Source: Trematomus loennbergii
Taxonomy: Eukaryota > Chordata > Actinopteri > Perciformes > Nototheniidae
Assembly (NCBI GenBank): GCA_012861695.1
Contig: JAAOOA010000093.1
Coordinates: forward strand, 447,001-511,000
Reading direction: 5' to 3'
DNA: 64,000 nucleotides
Shown: positions 12,677-24,802 of the stretch, piece after piece
Layout of the letters: each line of letters begins with the position of its first letter
Position numbering within the stretch: the first letter of the stretch is position 1
Notes under the pieces: generated by a model
Seen by the model: the letters and a program-made list of their open reading frames with translations, nothing else
The model's database searches: none
What the model was told of the DNA's origin: nothing
Made by a program: the position numbers and the translations under genes

Positions 12677-13849
12677 CTTATAGTCCCTCAAAAATGTGCC
12701 TATTAACACTTGTTTGTGTCATCTATACAAACACAAGTCTACCTGAATTCATGGAATCTCAAAGCACAGTCTTTTTCATAAATAGATAGAGCCCTGTTAG
12801 CCGTTTCCCCCTCTTTAAAGTCGTCATGCTAAACTAAGCTAACCATGGCCTGGCTCTCAAATCTAACGGGCAGTTACAAGGGAGACGTTGATCTCTTGGC
12901 AACCTAGCAAATGAGTGCATTTTGCAAATCTTACTTTCCCTTTAAACTACTCTCCTGTGCAAATGAGGATAAACCACATGAGGACATCCAGTATTTATAG
13001 ATAAAAGAATAGAAAGAGCGGTACACACACATCACGCTGGCAAACAGAGGCAATCAAATTCAATCACTGCAGGGTATCAGGGAGCGGTGGTGAAAATAGT
13101 TCCCACTTTGCTTTGCATTATACTGAACCTGTGAAAGATAAAAAGAGCACAACGTTAATGTGGTGACATGCAGACCATCTAAAGCAGCAGGCCGATACTG
13201 ACAGCCATTATTATAATTGCTTCCTTGGATTCTTTTTTACGATAAAGGTCAAGCAAGGTGAGAAAATAAGCTATGCCTCAGCGTTATGCATTTCGCTCCG
13301 CCGTGTTTTCTCTCTAATCTGTGGACCAGGCTTGGCAGCATGAGCAGCGTATGTAACCAAGCTCTTAGCAAGTGTCATCGGTCAGTGTTATGTGCCAGGA
13401 ATCCCTAATGGACATTTTTCGCTGCTGTAAATACTACATGGCAGGATTTCATTGGCATGTTGCTCGAAGCTGATACACCGTTGGGAACAATTTTCTCTCA
13501 AGTTTCAAGTGAAACTAATGGCTCCTTGCTTCAATTTGCACCACCCAGGGCAAAGTTTAGTTCATCTCCCTCCTTCCCATTGATTTTGCATACATCTCTG
13601 CTGCAGCCCTTTAAATGATAATCTTTTAATTCTGTCTGAAGATAGGGCAAGAGAGAAGTGGATTGAGTGGAGGAAAGTGGATAAAACCGACAGAGGTGTG
13701 TTTTTATCAAGCGTTCCATACTTGGCGCCGTGATCCAGGATCAATGGATGCTCTCAGATCATCGGGTACGTTATGATCAAGGGAAGCCGGCGGTCACTGA
13801 ACCCAGATCAGCCGTCGGAAAGGATGGATAATTAGAGAGCTGGAGAGAA

Positions 13850-14400
13850 TATTCAGAAACAGATGGGAGAACGGAGTCGCCATGTGTGGGAGAGAGTGAG
13901 AGGAGGAAGAAGAGAGGCTGTCTCTTTGGATGTCAGTGTCAGCTAAATGCCTCAAATGTAAAACCAAATGAGAAGAAAGAGTGGAGAACAAAGCGGGGAA
14001 GGAGAAACACAGTTGGATTGGAAGAAAAGATGGACAGAGAGGAAAGCAAGAGGGAGTTTCAAGTTGAGCCAAAGTAGGAGATGAGGAGATGAAAGGTGCA
14101 GAAGCTGCGAGGGAAATAGATACAGAAATATAAATTATTGGTCTGTAACTGATCTACTTTGCCCCGGCAACACACGGGTTTCTCCCCTGCCGTGCCAATA
14201 AGGCAAATGTAAATTTGAGAGAGTTCTCGGTGGAGTCCAAACTTAGTTAGAGAGGCATAAGAAGGTAGGAGGTAGATGAAAAAGGAATATATGTATGTGC
14301 TCTCAGTGTGTGTTGTGAGAGAATTCCCCTCCTTCCCGAATGTTTGAAGTTGAAAGAGCATGAGAAAGATTGAGAGAAGGAGGTGGAGAAGGAAGACGAG
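13850..14400 (+). repeat. Purine-rich strand-skewed tract
   Basis: The plus strand is G+A rich over about 0.5 kb (GAGAGAGTGAGAGGAGG, GAGAAAGATTGAGAGAAGG and similar). No gene is supported, and the open frames on the minus strand reflect composition. Confidence 0.5.
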
Positions 14401-15630
14401 TAAGCGAAAATAGCTGCTGTGACCAGATCAACAGTTGGACCTTTGGGGAGTATCGAGTCTCCAGTTTGAGCTGCAGACAAGAACCACTGTCTGGGCAAGC
14501 ACACACACAAGTTACTGAGACATGCACACACACTTTCAAACACCGGTGTACAAAGAGGGTTGTCCTCTGATAAGCAGATCCTGTACTTGATACGCAATCA
14601 ACACATAAATGCTCCGTCTTTCCTGCTCAAAGGCCTCCCGACACCACTTAGAAACCCCTCGTACTAATGTACACACATAGAATTGCAAAGTGGGAGGATA
14701 TGCCGATTGCAGACATGTCTCCTCTTGCTGTAAATTCCCATTTTTGATCCTCAACATTGAAACACAAGGGTCTCCTTAAGGACACTGTAGGGCCTGTGTG
14801 TCAACGTCTATGAGTGTGTGAGGAGGTTGGTAGCTTTAAGTGACAGCTCTTCATTCATATTAGCATACATAGCATTTGGTTTTGATTAATATACAGTTAC
14901 AGTTATTGCCTAGGGCTGGTTGATTATTTATTGTATACAATTATAGTCTTTCATGAAATCATATCAGATAAAAGCGTGAATCGTAATATCATGATATACA
15001 ATAACAGTGTCTTGATTTGTAATGGTTGCCACAATCTGATGTTACATTTGTTTTTCATTTGGCTTTACATTAAGACTCTTTGTGTCTGAGAAGAGGTGAC
15101 ATTATTTCACTTTCTGAGACATGTTTTTTTGGCCTAGTTAGATGGCTCCGAAATCTCCGACACCCATGAGCTCCAGCTTACGTTTCCATGGAGAAAAAGA
15201 AAGTCAGATGCACCAACCGTGACTCTAGACATTTCAAAATGACCTGTTGTTTCAAGTATGAACAAAGAACCATGCGATAGTTGCCAAATCCATCAAAGAT
15301 TGGATTGGATTGTGTCTTTCACTTTGTTTTCGGGCAGGCTTTTACTTTTGACTTTTTATAAAAGAACCAGATATTTCCTTTATTGTTATCAGTATTATTG
15401 GGAGTTTTTTTTTAATACTTTGACTAGATAGGGACAGCAGAGATATGATGGTATTAAGGAAGAGATGCACATCAAAAGTCCCCAACCTGACTGGAACTGA
15501 TAACCTTTTGGCCAAAGGTTGTCGTCCTAATCTTTAATCCCTGTGTTTAATGTAGTTTTTAAGCGAAGAATTACATTTGGACCACCTGCCTGTCTATTGG
15601 AAGAGGCTGACTGGATTATTATGTTGTGCT

Positions 15631-15986
15631 TTAAAGGTGGGGTAGGTAAGTTTGAGAAACCGGCTCGAGATACACCTTTTGTTATATTCCATGGAATGCT
15701 CTTAACATCCCGATAGCAATGAATATCTTAAGTGCTTTGACAAAAAATCCATACAAAAATGTCATCTGTGGAAGCCGTGGTACTGTAAAAAGCACGACCC
15801 GGCTAAAATAATGGATGGCCTACCTGCCTGTCAGCACAAACTTATCTCGTGCCCTCATTGGTCATGTGCGCGTTCGTGTGTGTTGGAGGAGGGGCTCTGT
15901 AAGGAAGTGGCAGATTTTCTCGGTTGTGTATTTTCAAATTCTAGCGATCTCGAGCCGGTTTGTCAAACTTACTACCCTACCTTTAA
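15631..15986 (+). mobile_element. TTAA-flanked element, GGTGGGGTAGGT family, copy 2
   Basis: TTAA lies at 15631-15634 and 15983-15986. The copy is 356 bp and lacks two short internal blocks present in the 390-bp copies at 19529 and 36257. Its right TTAA is shared with the element that follows. Confidence 0.88.
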
Positions 15987-16170
15987 AGAGGACATACTAT
16001 GCTAATTGTTGCGATCATATTTGTATACCTCTATTGTTACATGGTCTGCTCTGATTGGTTAGCTGGCCGGCTCTGTTGTGATTGGTCAACTGCTTACAGA
16101 ACTTTGGGATTTTAGCCTTTTTAGACCATTCAAATGCACAAAAAACTATATAACACACTTTAAAACATTG
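15983..16170. mobile_element. Deleted member of the GGGCCTATTATGC family
   Basis: The copy starts TTAAAGAGGACATACTATGC, continues CTGCTCTGATTGGTTAGCTG and GGCTCTGTTGTGATTGGTCAA, and fades near 16170. It matches 49931-50909 with a large internal deletion. It abuts the previous element at a single TTAA. Confidence 0.65.
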
Positions 16171-16731
16171 GGAATGCAAAACTAGCACACACACTTTTCA
16201 ATTTGTGAAGTCTATGTTTAGAGCTTCATATCTATCCAAATCTTCAAGTCTCCATTATGTTATATGAGAAATAAACAGAACAACACATCTTACCACACAC
16301 ATACACATGTTGTCCATTAATCCAGTTTATCTCAATACTCAGAGATTCATTACATCCCGTCAGCGAAAGAAACAAAAGCCAAACAGCAGAGTGTGACCTA
16401 TTGACGGACTATTTATGTTGTCCATATCGCAGGCATAACAGCGCGAGGCACATGTACACTTTTTCAGGGGCGTCTGGATCGATTCGCCCCCCGTAACTAG
16501 ATATCATTCTGAAAATCAATCACAGCTGTACTCTCAAGCAATATACATCGTTTATGAGGAAAAAAGAAGAACACAAAAGACATTTGAAAAGCCTGCAGTC
16601 AGAAAAGATTAGAAATGGGTGAGAAGTAAGAGAAAACAACGGAGAAGGAAGGAGGGGAGATGGAGAAGAGATGAGGGGAAGGGAATTAAGGAGACTGATG
16701 GTTGAGCTGCAGGGTCCAGAGGGCATGGGTA

Positions 16732-16892
<161 letters not shown>

Positions 16893-17342
16893 GGAGTGAG
16901 TGAGTGACCGTATGCCACACGCACACACCCACACCCACACCCACACTCACACACTCACCCACCCACACACACAGAGAGGCTAGCTCATGAAGACAAATGT
17001 AGTGACCTTGCTTAGTGATAAGGCATGAAGATAAAGTAGTGTTGGATGAAATAACTGAAAAACAAAAAGCGAAACAGAGGTGTTTGTGTGTGTGTGTATG
17101 TGTGTGTGTGTGTGTGTGTGGGAGTGCAATAGAGATATACAGGTGAATGGACAGATGGGAAGATGGAAAGACAGGGAGATAATAGTGAGACAATAAGAGA
17201 CGAGAAGGCAAATAAACAAAAGGATATGGAAACACACAGTAACCACATCACATACTACACATATTTGGAATCGCCCACACAAAGATGTTTCAGAATAAAA
17301 TGTCTTGACAAGTTACTTAACACAGCAGTGTCTCTTTTTTTC

Positions 17343-17545
17343 TTAGAGGGGCTCTATTATGCTTTTTGTGGTTGTCCCTTACCTGTAGTGTGTTATATAG
17401 TTTTGTGTGCATGTAAATGGTCTACAAAGCTGAAATCCCTGAGTTCCCTTCAGAGGGAGAAAAATAAAGACCCTTTTGAACATTAAAGCATGTAAACATG
17501 TCACAGTAGAAGCACAAAAAACATATGAACCTGAAAACGAGCTAT
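17343..17545. mobile_element. Fragment of the GGGCCTATTATGC family
   Basis: GAGGGGCTCTATTATGC at the start and GCATGTAAATGGTCTACAAA, then AACATTAAAGCATG, match the copies at 3773 and 35663. The middle is deleted. Confidence 0.6.
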
Positions 17546-18801
17546 TAGCTACAGACTAACACAACTTTATTCAAATGGACACAGCTTTCTTTTGATTGTA
17601 TACTACTGTATATAGCTTGTTGTTGACTGCCTTGTTGCAACCCTGGCTGACATTAGCAGTTGCATTAGCATCATATTGCTTAAGAATTAGACTTCTTACT
17701 ATCTAGCTAAACGTTTTATATATGGTTTAGTTTGTGTTACTGTTGAAACAGAAGGACATTAAAAACTTTAACACATTTCCACTGTTACAAAAAGCGATAG
17801 ATTTGAAGCGAATGGATGAAACAATCAAACAAAAATGGTACCTTGACAAATTGGTATAGGCTATTGTGTTTGCTGGCTGACTAACAGCTGTGTCTCTGAT
17901 TTATTTCAGATTATTTCCAAAGACAAACTAAATGCTGACAAGTGATGTATTGTTCTTAACAAAAAAACATCCTAACCCGTCTCCTCGTTAGTCTGAGCGA
18001 AAATGTTCAAAACTGCTGAGAAGAGAGTTTCCCACACATTTTCTGTCAACATCAACTTTAGTTTGTTCTGAGTTCACATTATCACATTACCCAGTCTCTG
18101 TACATTTTAGAAATCAGCTAAACCACAACTTGAAAAGTACACACACACACACACTCACGTCATAATGTTAATACTGTATGACACCACAGTTGAGGTCAGC
18201 AAAGATCATATACAGATTGGTGTAGCTAGTCCTCTCCTAAGCAAGTTCAAATATTCAGGGATTTTGAATCCCAGCTGATCGGAAATATGTTGGCGGAGAG
18301 AAAAAACCTTTGCTTTAACCATGAATATTTAAGTGCAAAGAGAGCTGGAGATTATTCCAGAGAAGTGGGGCTCATTGGGAACAGGCTGGACCACCAGAAG
18401 AGTTCTTATTAAAGTGAGGACTGGATAATTAACCAGCATCAAGGGAACATAAAGGGAGAGAAGGAGTCTATGGGGAAATAAGGCCTGAGATATATGTATT
18501 AGGGGCCTAATCCAATTAAGGCCCTATGGGTAAGAAGGAGGGTTTTTAATCAGCTCTCATGTCATATAAGGCCCTTGAAACCTCCCCCATTCGTCTACTT
18601 CTAGTTCGAATAACAATACCGAAAATACAGCCGTTGGTTTAGCTTGACTTTAAACTAATTCAAATCAATTCTTATATTCACCAAAATTGCAGGTATCATA
18701 AAACATAATGGTGATAAGTGAAGTGGGACACCCAGAAAAGCTATCTGAAGCTTGAAATAGGGACCAGGCAATAAAAAGAACGGAGTGTCTATTTGTGAAA
18801 A

Positions 18802-19099
18802 TAGCATTGTTAGCTACAGACACCCAGGTGTAAAATAGCATTGTTAGCTACGTACACCCGGGTGTAAATAGCATTGTTAGAAGCACCCGGGTGTAAATAG
18901 CATTGTTAGCTACAGACACCCAGGTGTAAATAGCATTGTTAGCTACAGACACCCAGGTGTAAAATAGCATTGTTAGCTACGTACACCCGGGTGTAAATAG
19001 CATTGTTAGCAAGCACCCGGGTGTAAATAGCATTGTTAGCTACAGACACCCGGGTGTAAATAGCATTGTTAGCTACAGACACCCGGGTGTAAATAGCAT
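18802..19099 (+). repeat. 33-bp minisatellite, 9 units, with higher-order order
   Basis: The unit is TAAATAGCATTGTTAGCTAC followed by AGACACCCGGGTG and ends in the palindrome CACCCGGGTG (CACCCAGGTG in some units). Three unit types (CAGACACCC, CGTACACCC and a shortened AAGCACCC) follow one another in the order A-B-C-A, A-B-C-A-A. Confidence 0.92.
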
Positions 19100-19424
19100 C
19101 TGCCTAAAAGAAAGTATTAACAATGGATATTACTAGAATTGGGAAGAGTTTAAACATTAAACAGAAACATTTTCAAGCAAAAAATTACCTAACACACTAA
19201 GCAAATACCCTTAAGCCTAAATTTATCTAATCGTAAATGGTCCCAAAACATTTATTTCATTAGTCCAATCATTGGTTTAAAATAAGTAAGACTCAACAAA
19301 CACAGAAACCTTATAAGGGAAAAAAAGCTTCATATTAAATGTATTTCAGAGGAACTCTAACTCCTCATGCTCCAGATGTTAGACTAGGCAGTTGTGGAGA
19401 GAGAGAAACTCCCTCTGGAGGAAT

Positions 19425-19517
19425 CTTTGGGATTTTAGCCTTTGAAGACCATTAACATGCACAAAAACCCAAACAGGAAAGAAAAACCCCTAAATAGCTT
19501 ATTGAGGCCCCTTTAAG
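19425..19517. mobile_element. Terminal fragment of the GGGCCTATTATGC family
   Basis: TTGGGATTTTAGCCTTTGAA and AGACCATTAACATGCACAAA, ending AGGCCCCTTTAAG, match the right end of the copy at 49931-50909. Confidence 0.55.
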
Positions 19518-19528
19518 TAAAAGGTTAC

Positions 19529-19918
19529 TTAAAGGTGGGGTAGGTAAGTTTGAGAAACCGGCTCGAGATACACTTTTTGTTATATTCCATGGAATGCTCT
19601 TAACATCCCGATAGCAATGAATATCTTAAGTGCTTTGACAAAAAATCCATAACAAAATGTCATCTGTGGAAGCCGTAGTACTGTAAAAAGCACAACCAAT
19701 CATTTTAGCCGGCCCGGCTAAAATAACTGGATGGCCTACCTGCCTGTCAGCCTTCCATCTGTGCACAAACTTATCTCGTGCCCTCATTGGTCACGTGCAC
19801 GTTCGTGTGTGTTGGAGGAGGGGCTCTGTAAGGAAGTGGCAGATTTCTTCCGGTTGTGTATTTTCAAATTCTAGCGATCTCGAGCTGGTTTCTCCAAAAT
19901 CACCTACCCCACCTTTAA
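19529..19918 (+). mobile_element. TTAA-flanked element, GGTGGGGTAGGT family, copy 3 (390 bp)
   Basis: TTAA lies at 19529-19532 and 19915-19918. The ends AAAGGTGGGGTAGGTAAG and its approximate complement ACCTACCCCACCTTT are present. The copy is very close to the one at 36257-36646, so both look recent. Confidence 0.92.
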
Positions 19919-20404
19919 GTGAAAGTACATAAGTATTAATCTGCAAAATGTACTAGTATCAAAAGTACTCAGTATACAGAATGGGTCTTGTAAAAGTGTC
20001 TATATATATTCTATAGACTATTATAAGAGTGTTTTTAATGTTGTAATGTGTAGTTTAGTTGTGTTAAGGTCTCAAATCACATATGTAATTTACAATATTT
20101 CCCTCTGAGATGTAGTGGACTAGAAGCACCAAGTGGCAGAAATAGAAACACCGAAGTAAAGTACAAGTAACTTAAGATTATACTTAAGTACTTGCATTAG
20201 ATGTACTTTGTTACAATCCGTCACAGTAAGTCACTTAAAACCTAATGCAGGAAAAAATCAATCAGACGATTCACTTTACTCGACCGCGTGCCTTTCCCCA
20301 GGTATCTGCTTTCTTCTTGTTCTTTAAGTCATTATTTGCGGAGAGCCGACTCTCCATGATGGCGCCAGAGAAGAAAGCTGTAAAGCCTTTCTTGAGACGG
20401 AGAG

Positions 20405-21075
20405 ATAGACGGATAGACGTCTGGAGAGACAGGCGGGTAGGGAGGCAGGGAGACAGGCGGGTGGGAGGCAGGTACAGGCGGGTAGGGAGGCAGGGAGACA
20501 GGCGGGTGGGAGGCAGGGAGACAGGTGGGTAGGGAGACAGGGAGACAGGCGGGTGGGAGGCAGGTAGACAGGGGGTAGGGAGACAGGGAGACAGGTGGGT
20601 GGGAGACAGGGAGACAGGCGGGTGGGAGGCAGGGAGACAGACAGATAGGGAGGCAGGGAGACAGGCGGGTGGGAGGCAGGGAGACAGACAGATAGGGAGG
20701 CAGGTAGACAGGCGGGTAGGGAGGCAGGGAGACAGGCGGGTGGGAGGCAGGGAGACAGACAGATAGGGAGCAGGGAGACAGACAGATAGGGAGGCAGGTA
20801 GACAGGCGGGTGGGAGGCAGGTAGACAGGCGGGTAGGGAGGCAGGTAGACAGGCAGATAGGGAGGCAGGTAGACAGGCGGGTAGGGAGGCAGGTAGACAG
20901 GCAGATAGGGAGGCAGGTAGACAGGCAGATAGGGAGGTAGGGAGACAGGCGGGTGGGAGGCAGGGAGACAGACAGGTAGGGAGGCAGGTAGACAGGCAGA
21001 TAGGGAGGCAGGGAGACAGGCGGGTAGGGAGGCAGGGAGACAGACAGATAGGGAGGCAGGGAGACAGACAGCAAT
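20405..21075 (+). repeat. 24-bp minisatellite, about 27 units
   Basis: The array is built from GGGAGGCAGG(G/T)AGACAGGC(G)GGT-type units of about 24 bp. Because 24 is a multiple of three, all three minus-strand frames stay open for 250-300 codons. These frames encode only Pro/Leu/Cys/Ser repeats and have no sign of being a gene. Confidence 0.93.
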
Positions 21076-21219
21076 CACATGGCACAAACACGCAGAGGTC
21101 AACGCTATCACGGAAACTAGCGGGTTATTTCGTAGCATTTCATCATCATCATCTATCTCGGTCGCTTGCGCTCTCTCTCCCCCTTTCATGGCTGGGTTTC
21201 TCATTGATGACAAAGCCAT

Positions 21220-22520
21220 TTATGTCTCTCTTATGTTCCTCCCCCCCTCCCCTCCCCCCCCCTCTCCCTCCTCCCCTACCCACCCCTCACTGCCTCTCCT
21301 TTATTTCCTTGCTATTTATGCTTCCTCTATTTATTTAATTTTTTTGCACTTTCTTTTGTCTTTCATTCTCAATTTGCGTCTCCTTCTCTTTTTCTCCCTT
21401 CTTCGCCTCGCTCACATCTCGGCTATTTTTTCCTCCTCTCTCACCTCCTCTTCCTCCCCCCCCCGCTCTTCTTACATCATTTTCTCTCTAAACACCTCCC
21501 CCCCCCTTCTCCTTTCCATTTTACCTTTCCTGTGATTTAAATTCACATCATCTTTCCATCTCTCCATCTTTCCATCTTTCCATCTCTCCTCTTTCACTCT
21601 GCCCCCTCCTAACTTTGCTCGCCCTCTTCTACATGCTGTCTCACTCTCTTATCACCTCCCTTATTGTCTCGATACATCACCACTACTTATTCTTTTAATA
21701 ATAATAATAATAATACATTTCATTTATATAGCGCTTCTCATCTGCCAAGACATCTCGAAGCGCTTCACAACAAAGGACACTGATACAATTTGAGAGATTG
21801 AACAAATAATAATAATAATACAAAATAAATAAAATAAAATATTAAATATTAAATATTAAATATTAAATATTAAATATTAAATATTAAATATTAAATACAA
21901 ATAAATAAATACAAATAAAAGTCGGAGATAGTGATACAAATGGCAGTATTACTCCAGGTGTTCCATGCTCAAAGTTTATTGGAAGGCCTGCCGAAAGAAG
22001 AGGTCTTGAGGCCGGTTTTGAAGACCTCGGCATACTCTCCCAACGTGTGCTTTCACAATCCCCTGTTTTCCTTTCCTTAACTTTGTTCTGAAGCATACTT
22101 CCTCTCTTCTTTTCTCTTTTCTCATCTCTCCTTGTTCTCCACTGCCACACCTTTCCTTCCTTTCATCACTTTCCCGACAGTCTTCCATCTTTACTCCGTC
22201 AGTTCTATAATCTTCCTCCGTACATCATCTGATTTCTTTCTATCTATCCTCCATGGCCTTTTCCCTCTCCCATCTCTCCATCTCCTCCCTTTCTTAATCC
22301 TTACATCCTTTCATGTTTCCTTCTTCTCTCCTCTTGCTCCTCCCCCTTCTTTCTCTCCTGCTTTATTCCTTATCCCACATGCGCTGCTCTCCTCCCCCTT
22401 CCCTCACACCCTAATTCTCCACCACTTGTCCTTCTTTCCTTTTATCTACCTATACTGTAACTTACACATGTTCCTACTATATGCTATATCTTACGCCTCG
22501 TTTCCTCCTTTTCCTTCCAG
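21220..22520 (+). repeat. Pyrimidine-rich tract upstream of exon 3
   Basis: About 1.3 kb of the plus strand is strongly C+T rich (TCCTCCCCC, CTTTCCATCTCTCC runs), interrupted at 21695-22010 by a retroposon-like segment. It ends about 220 bp before the exon 3 acceptor. Similar but shorter tracts precede exons 7, 8 and 9. Confidence 0.7.
21695..22010. mobile_element. Retroposon-like fragment with (AAT)n and 7-bp AT repeat
   Basis: An (AAT)n run is followed by TTTATATAGCGCTTCTCATC and CTCGAAGCGCTTCACAACAA, then a (TATTAAA)n array at 21838-21893, then a segment resembling the 3' region of fish LINEs. A similar (AAT)n plus AGCGCTTTTCTA start occurs at 39113-39190. The family name is uncertain. 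Confidence 0.5.
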
Positions 22521-22743
22521 TACATGTTTAAAATAAGAAAATCTATTGCAATATTTAAAAAAGCATATCAAATTGATTAAGCAGTATTAAAGTTATAACA
22601 CTTTAAGGTAAAAAAAACCATTCACAATTAAAGCAAATAAATAGATTAAATCATGAAAGACACTCCGGCAAATAAGTCATTAAGCAGATCAATTATACAT
22701 GCATATTTCTGATCATTAATATCCTCTTCCTCTCCTTCCTCAG

Positions 22744-22895
22744 CGCTCAGAGATAACCGCATCCAGCTGCATTTCTCCTCTTCCACCGAGCTCTCCATCG
22801 ACATCGGAGAGGTACAGCTGTCGGACGAGGGCGAGTACACTGCTCCCTCTTCACCATGCCCGTCCGCACCGCCCGAGCTACAGTCACCGTGCTAG
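22744..22895 (+). CDS. cadm3: CADM3-like exon 3: second half of Ig V domain, one base short
   Basis: The exon joins exon 2 in phase 1 and begins ALRDNRIQL, a CADM2/3 signature. It continues with ELSIDIGEVQLSDEGEYT, then the second Ig cysteine and SLFTMPVRTARATVTVLG. It is 152 bp where a phase 1-1 exon needs 153: one base is missing from the Thr codon at 22840/22841, just before the TGC of the conserved cysteine. The sequence up to EYT reads in one frame and the sequence from CSLFTMPV in another. The donor is G|gtgggt, and a CA array about 180 bp long starts six bases inside the intron. A 1.3-kb pyrimidine-rich tract lies upstream of the acceptor. Confidence 0.88.
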
Positions 22896-22900
22896 GTGGG

Positions 22901-22901
<1 letters not shown>

Positions 22902-22987
<86 letters not shown>

Positions 22988-23002
22988 ACACACACACACA
23001 CA

Positions 23003-23083
<81 letters not shown>
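22902..23083 (+). repeat. (CA)n array next to the exon 3 donor
   Basis: About 180 bp of CA with two or three phase slips begins six bases after the 5' splice site of exon 3. CA-rich RNA near donors is a known binding site for hnRNP L, which can enhance or repress exon inclusion. Confidence 0.96.
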
Positions 23084-23085
<2 letters not shown>

Positions 23086-23389
23086 TATTCTAACACACTG
23101 TGCATATTGGGGGGCAATCTGTCATCTCGATGTTGCCAAAAACAGGATGCAACTTTCCCAGACCTTGAAATAAACCTGTGACTGTTTGTACCAGACTGTC
23201 AGGCAGTTTAGCATATTCACTTTTTAAGGGCAGGTGAAAAACAACAACAATAAAATAATTGCTCATTGTAATATAATAAAGAGTAAAACCCTATTACTCT
23301 ATAGGAACCTTTTTACCTCGTGTCTTTTCTTGAAGGAGGATTCCTCTGTGAGGCACATACTAAGGTTTATTCAGATTTGATTCTTAAGC

Positions 23390-23581
23390 GTGTGGTATAG
23401 TGGGTTGAGCGTTGGTGTTCGGATCAGGGGGTCACAGGTTCAAACCCCACTGCAGTCAGCATGTCGTTGTGTCCCTGGCAAGACACTTCACCCCAAATTG
23501 CTCCTGTGGGGATTGCCCACAGTACTGAGTATGTTAGTTGCTTTGGATAAAAGCGTCTAACAAGTGACATGTAATGTAATG
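23390..23581 (+). mobile_element. tRNA-derived SINE with target duplication
   Basis: The head GTGGTATAGTGGGTTGAGCG gives a Pol III A-box-like segment, and GGTTCAAACCC at 23438-23448 is a B box. The tail contains TTGGATAAAAGCGTCTAACA and ends ATGTAATGTAATG, a common fish SINE ending. TTAAGC flanks it at 23384-23389 and 23582-23587. Confidence 0.85.
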
Positions 23582-24278
23582 TTAAGCTTTTCTAAAAAGA
23601 AAAATGGTTCTCTGTTCTCACTCAGGTCAATAACGCAAAATCCTTATCTTTCTTGTGTTCACACTCTCCTTTAAAACTGATTGACAGGTGATAAATCAGC
23701 TTGACTGCCATCTGTCTTCATTACTCAACCAAACCTGTGGGATTGGGACAAATATGAACTCCCAAAGTTCTCGCAATTCTTTTCATGTTCTCCTCATTTT
23801 CTTACAATGATCTCACAACAATGTCTTCTTTCGGACTACACAAGCAGGAAATGTAGTCCCCTTCAAATGACAAACAGAGTTTAACTTATAGAGTTGCGGA
23901 AAAAGTGGCTCAAATTCACCTTGATGCACCGCTGTGGCGCTGTGCTGGCCTGACCTCCCCTGCAGAGTTTACCCCGGCGCAGAGCAGAATGAAGTTTGAC
24001 CCTGTGGATGTCCACATGCGAGCAGAGGCTGCCTGTTGGCATGAAGCAAAGAACTGCGGCAGTAAAGTGTTTCACTTCCATAAAGTTAGAGGACTTATGA
24101 AAGACGGATTATAAAGAAATGTCTGCAATCAGTTCAGAGAAGGCAGAGATTTCGTGACTTCACTTTTCTGTACGGGTAAAAGCTGCAGAAACACTGGATC
24201 ATTCCTATAATGGCATTCTTTTTAGATTCTGCCCTTTTCATGAAAAATAATCTTAATGTATACAATAGAGTTTCCCTT

Positions 24279-24802
24279 TTAAAGGTCACCTATTATGCAA
24301 AATCCACTTTTCATGTCTCTTCTACATCAACATGTCCCCCCCCCCTCTGTGTAAAGAGACTCTGAAAGTTTCAGGAACAAAGATTCTCTCACTTTTTGTC
24401 CTGATCCATTTATATAAAAACCTGTCTGAAAATGAGCTGATCAGATTTTGGCCACTTTATGATGTCATAACGATGTTTTGGCTTGTGTAACCATTAGCCA
24501 ATCAGCAACCAAGATAACCCCCCCTCCCACCTTATCACCTGAATCTCCTCCTAGAGCACCATTGTGTTCTTTGTAACCAAATATCTCTCAGAGGGGCGTG
24601 GGGAGGGGCTCCTTATTTTCATCTAAAGTAACAGACAGAGAATCAGCACATTGGAAACAGGGCTGAAACAGAGGGGATTATGGGTAATGCTGCAATGATC
24701 AGTTTGGTGTTTGGAGCCAAACACTTCAGACAGAGACATGTTTTGTATATATCTGAGACCTATAATATATTGCTGAAAAACAGTATGATAGGGGACCTTT
24801 AA
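24279..24802. mobile_element. TTAA-flanked miniature transposon (524 bp)
   Basis: TTAA lies at 24279-24282 and 24799-24802. The ends AAAGGTCACCTATTATGC and GATAGGGGACCTTT are approximate inverted repeats. It is related in its ends to 6074-6561, but the interior is different. No transposase frame is present. Confidence 0.8.

Noticed and set aside
20271..21219. Three overlapping minus-strand open frames of 255-295 residues (Pro/Leu/Cys/Ser repeats)
   Set aside because: All three frames are open because the repeat unit is 24 bp. There is no promoter, splice pattern or family likeness, and the content is the minisatellite itself.
23405..23450. tRNA-like sequence with A and B boxes
   Set aside because: It is the head of a SINE with target duplications and a fish SINE tail, not a functional tRNA gene.
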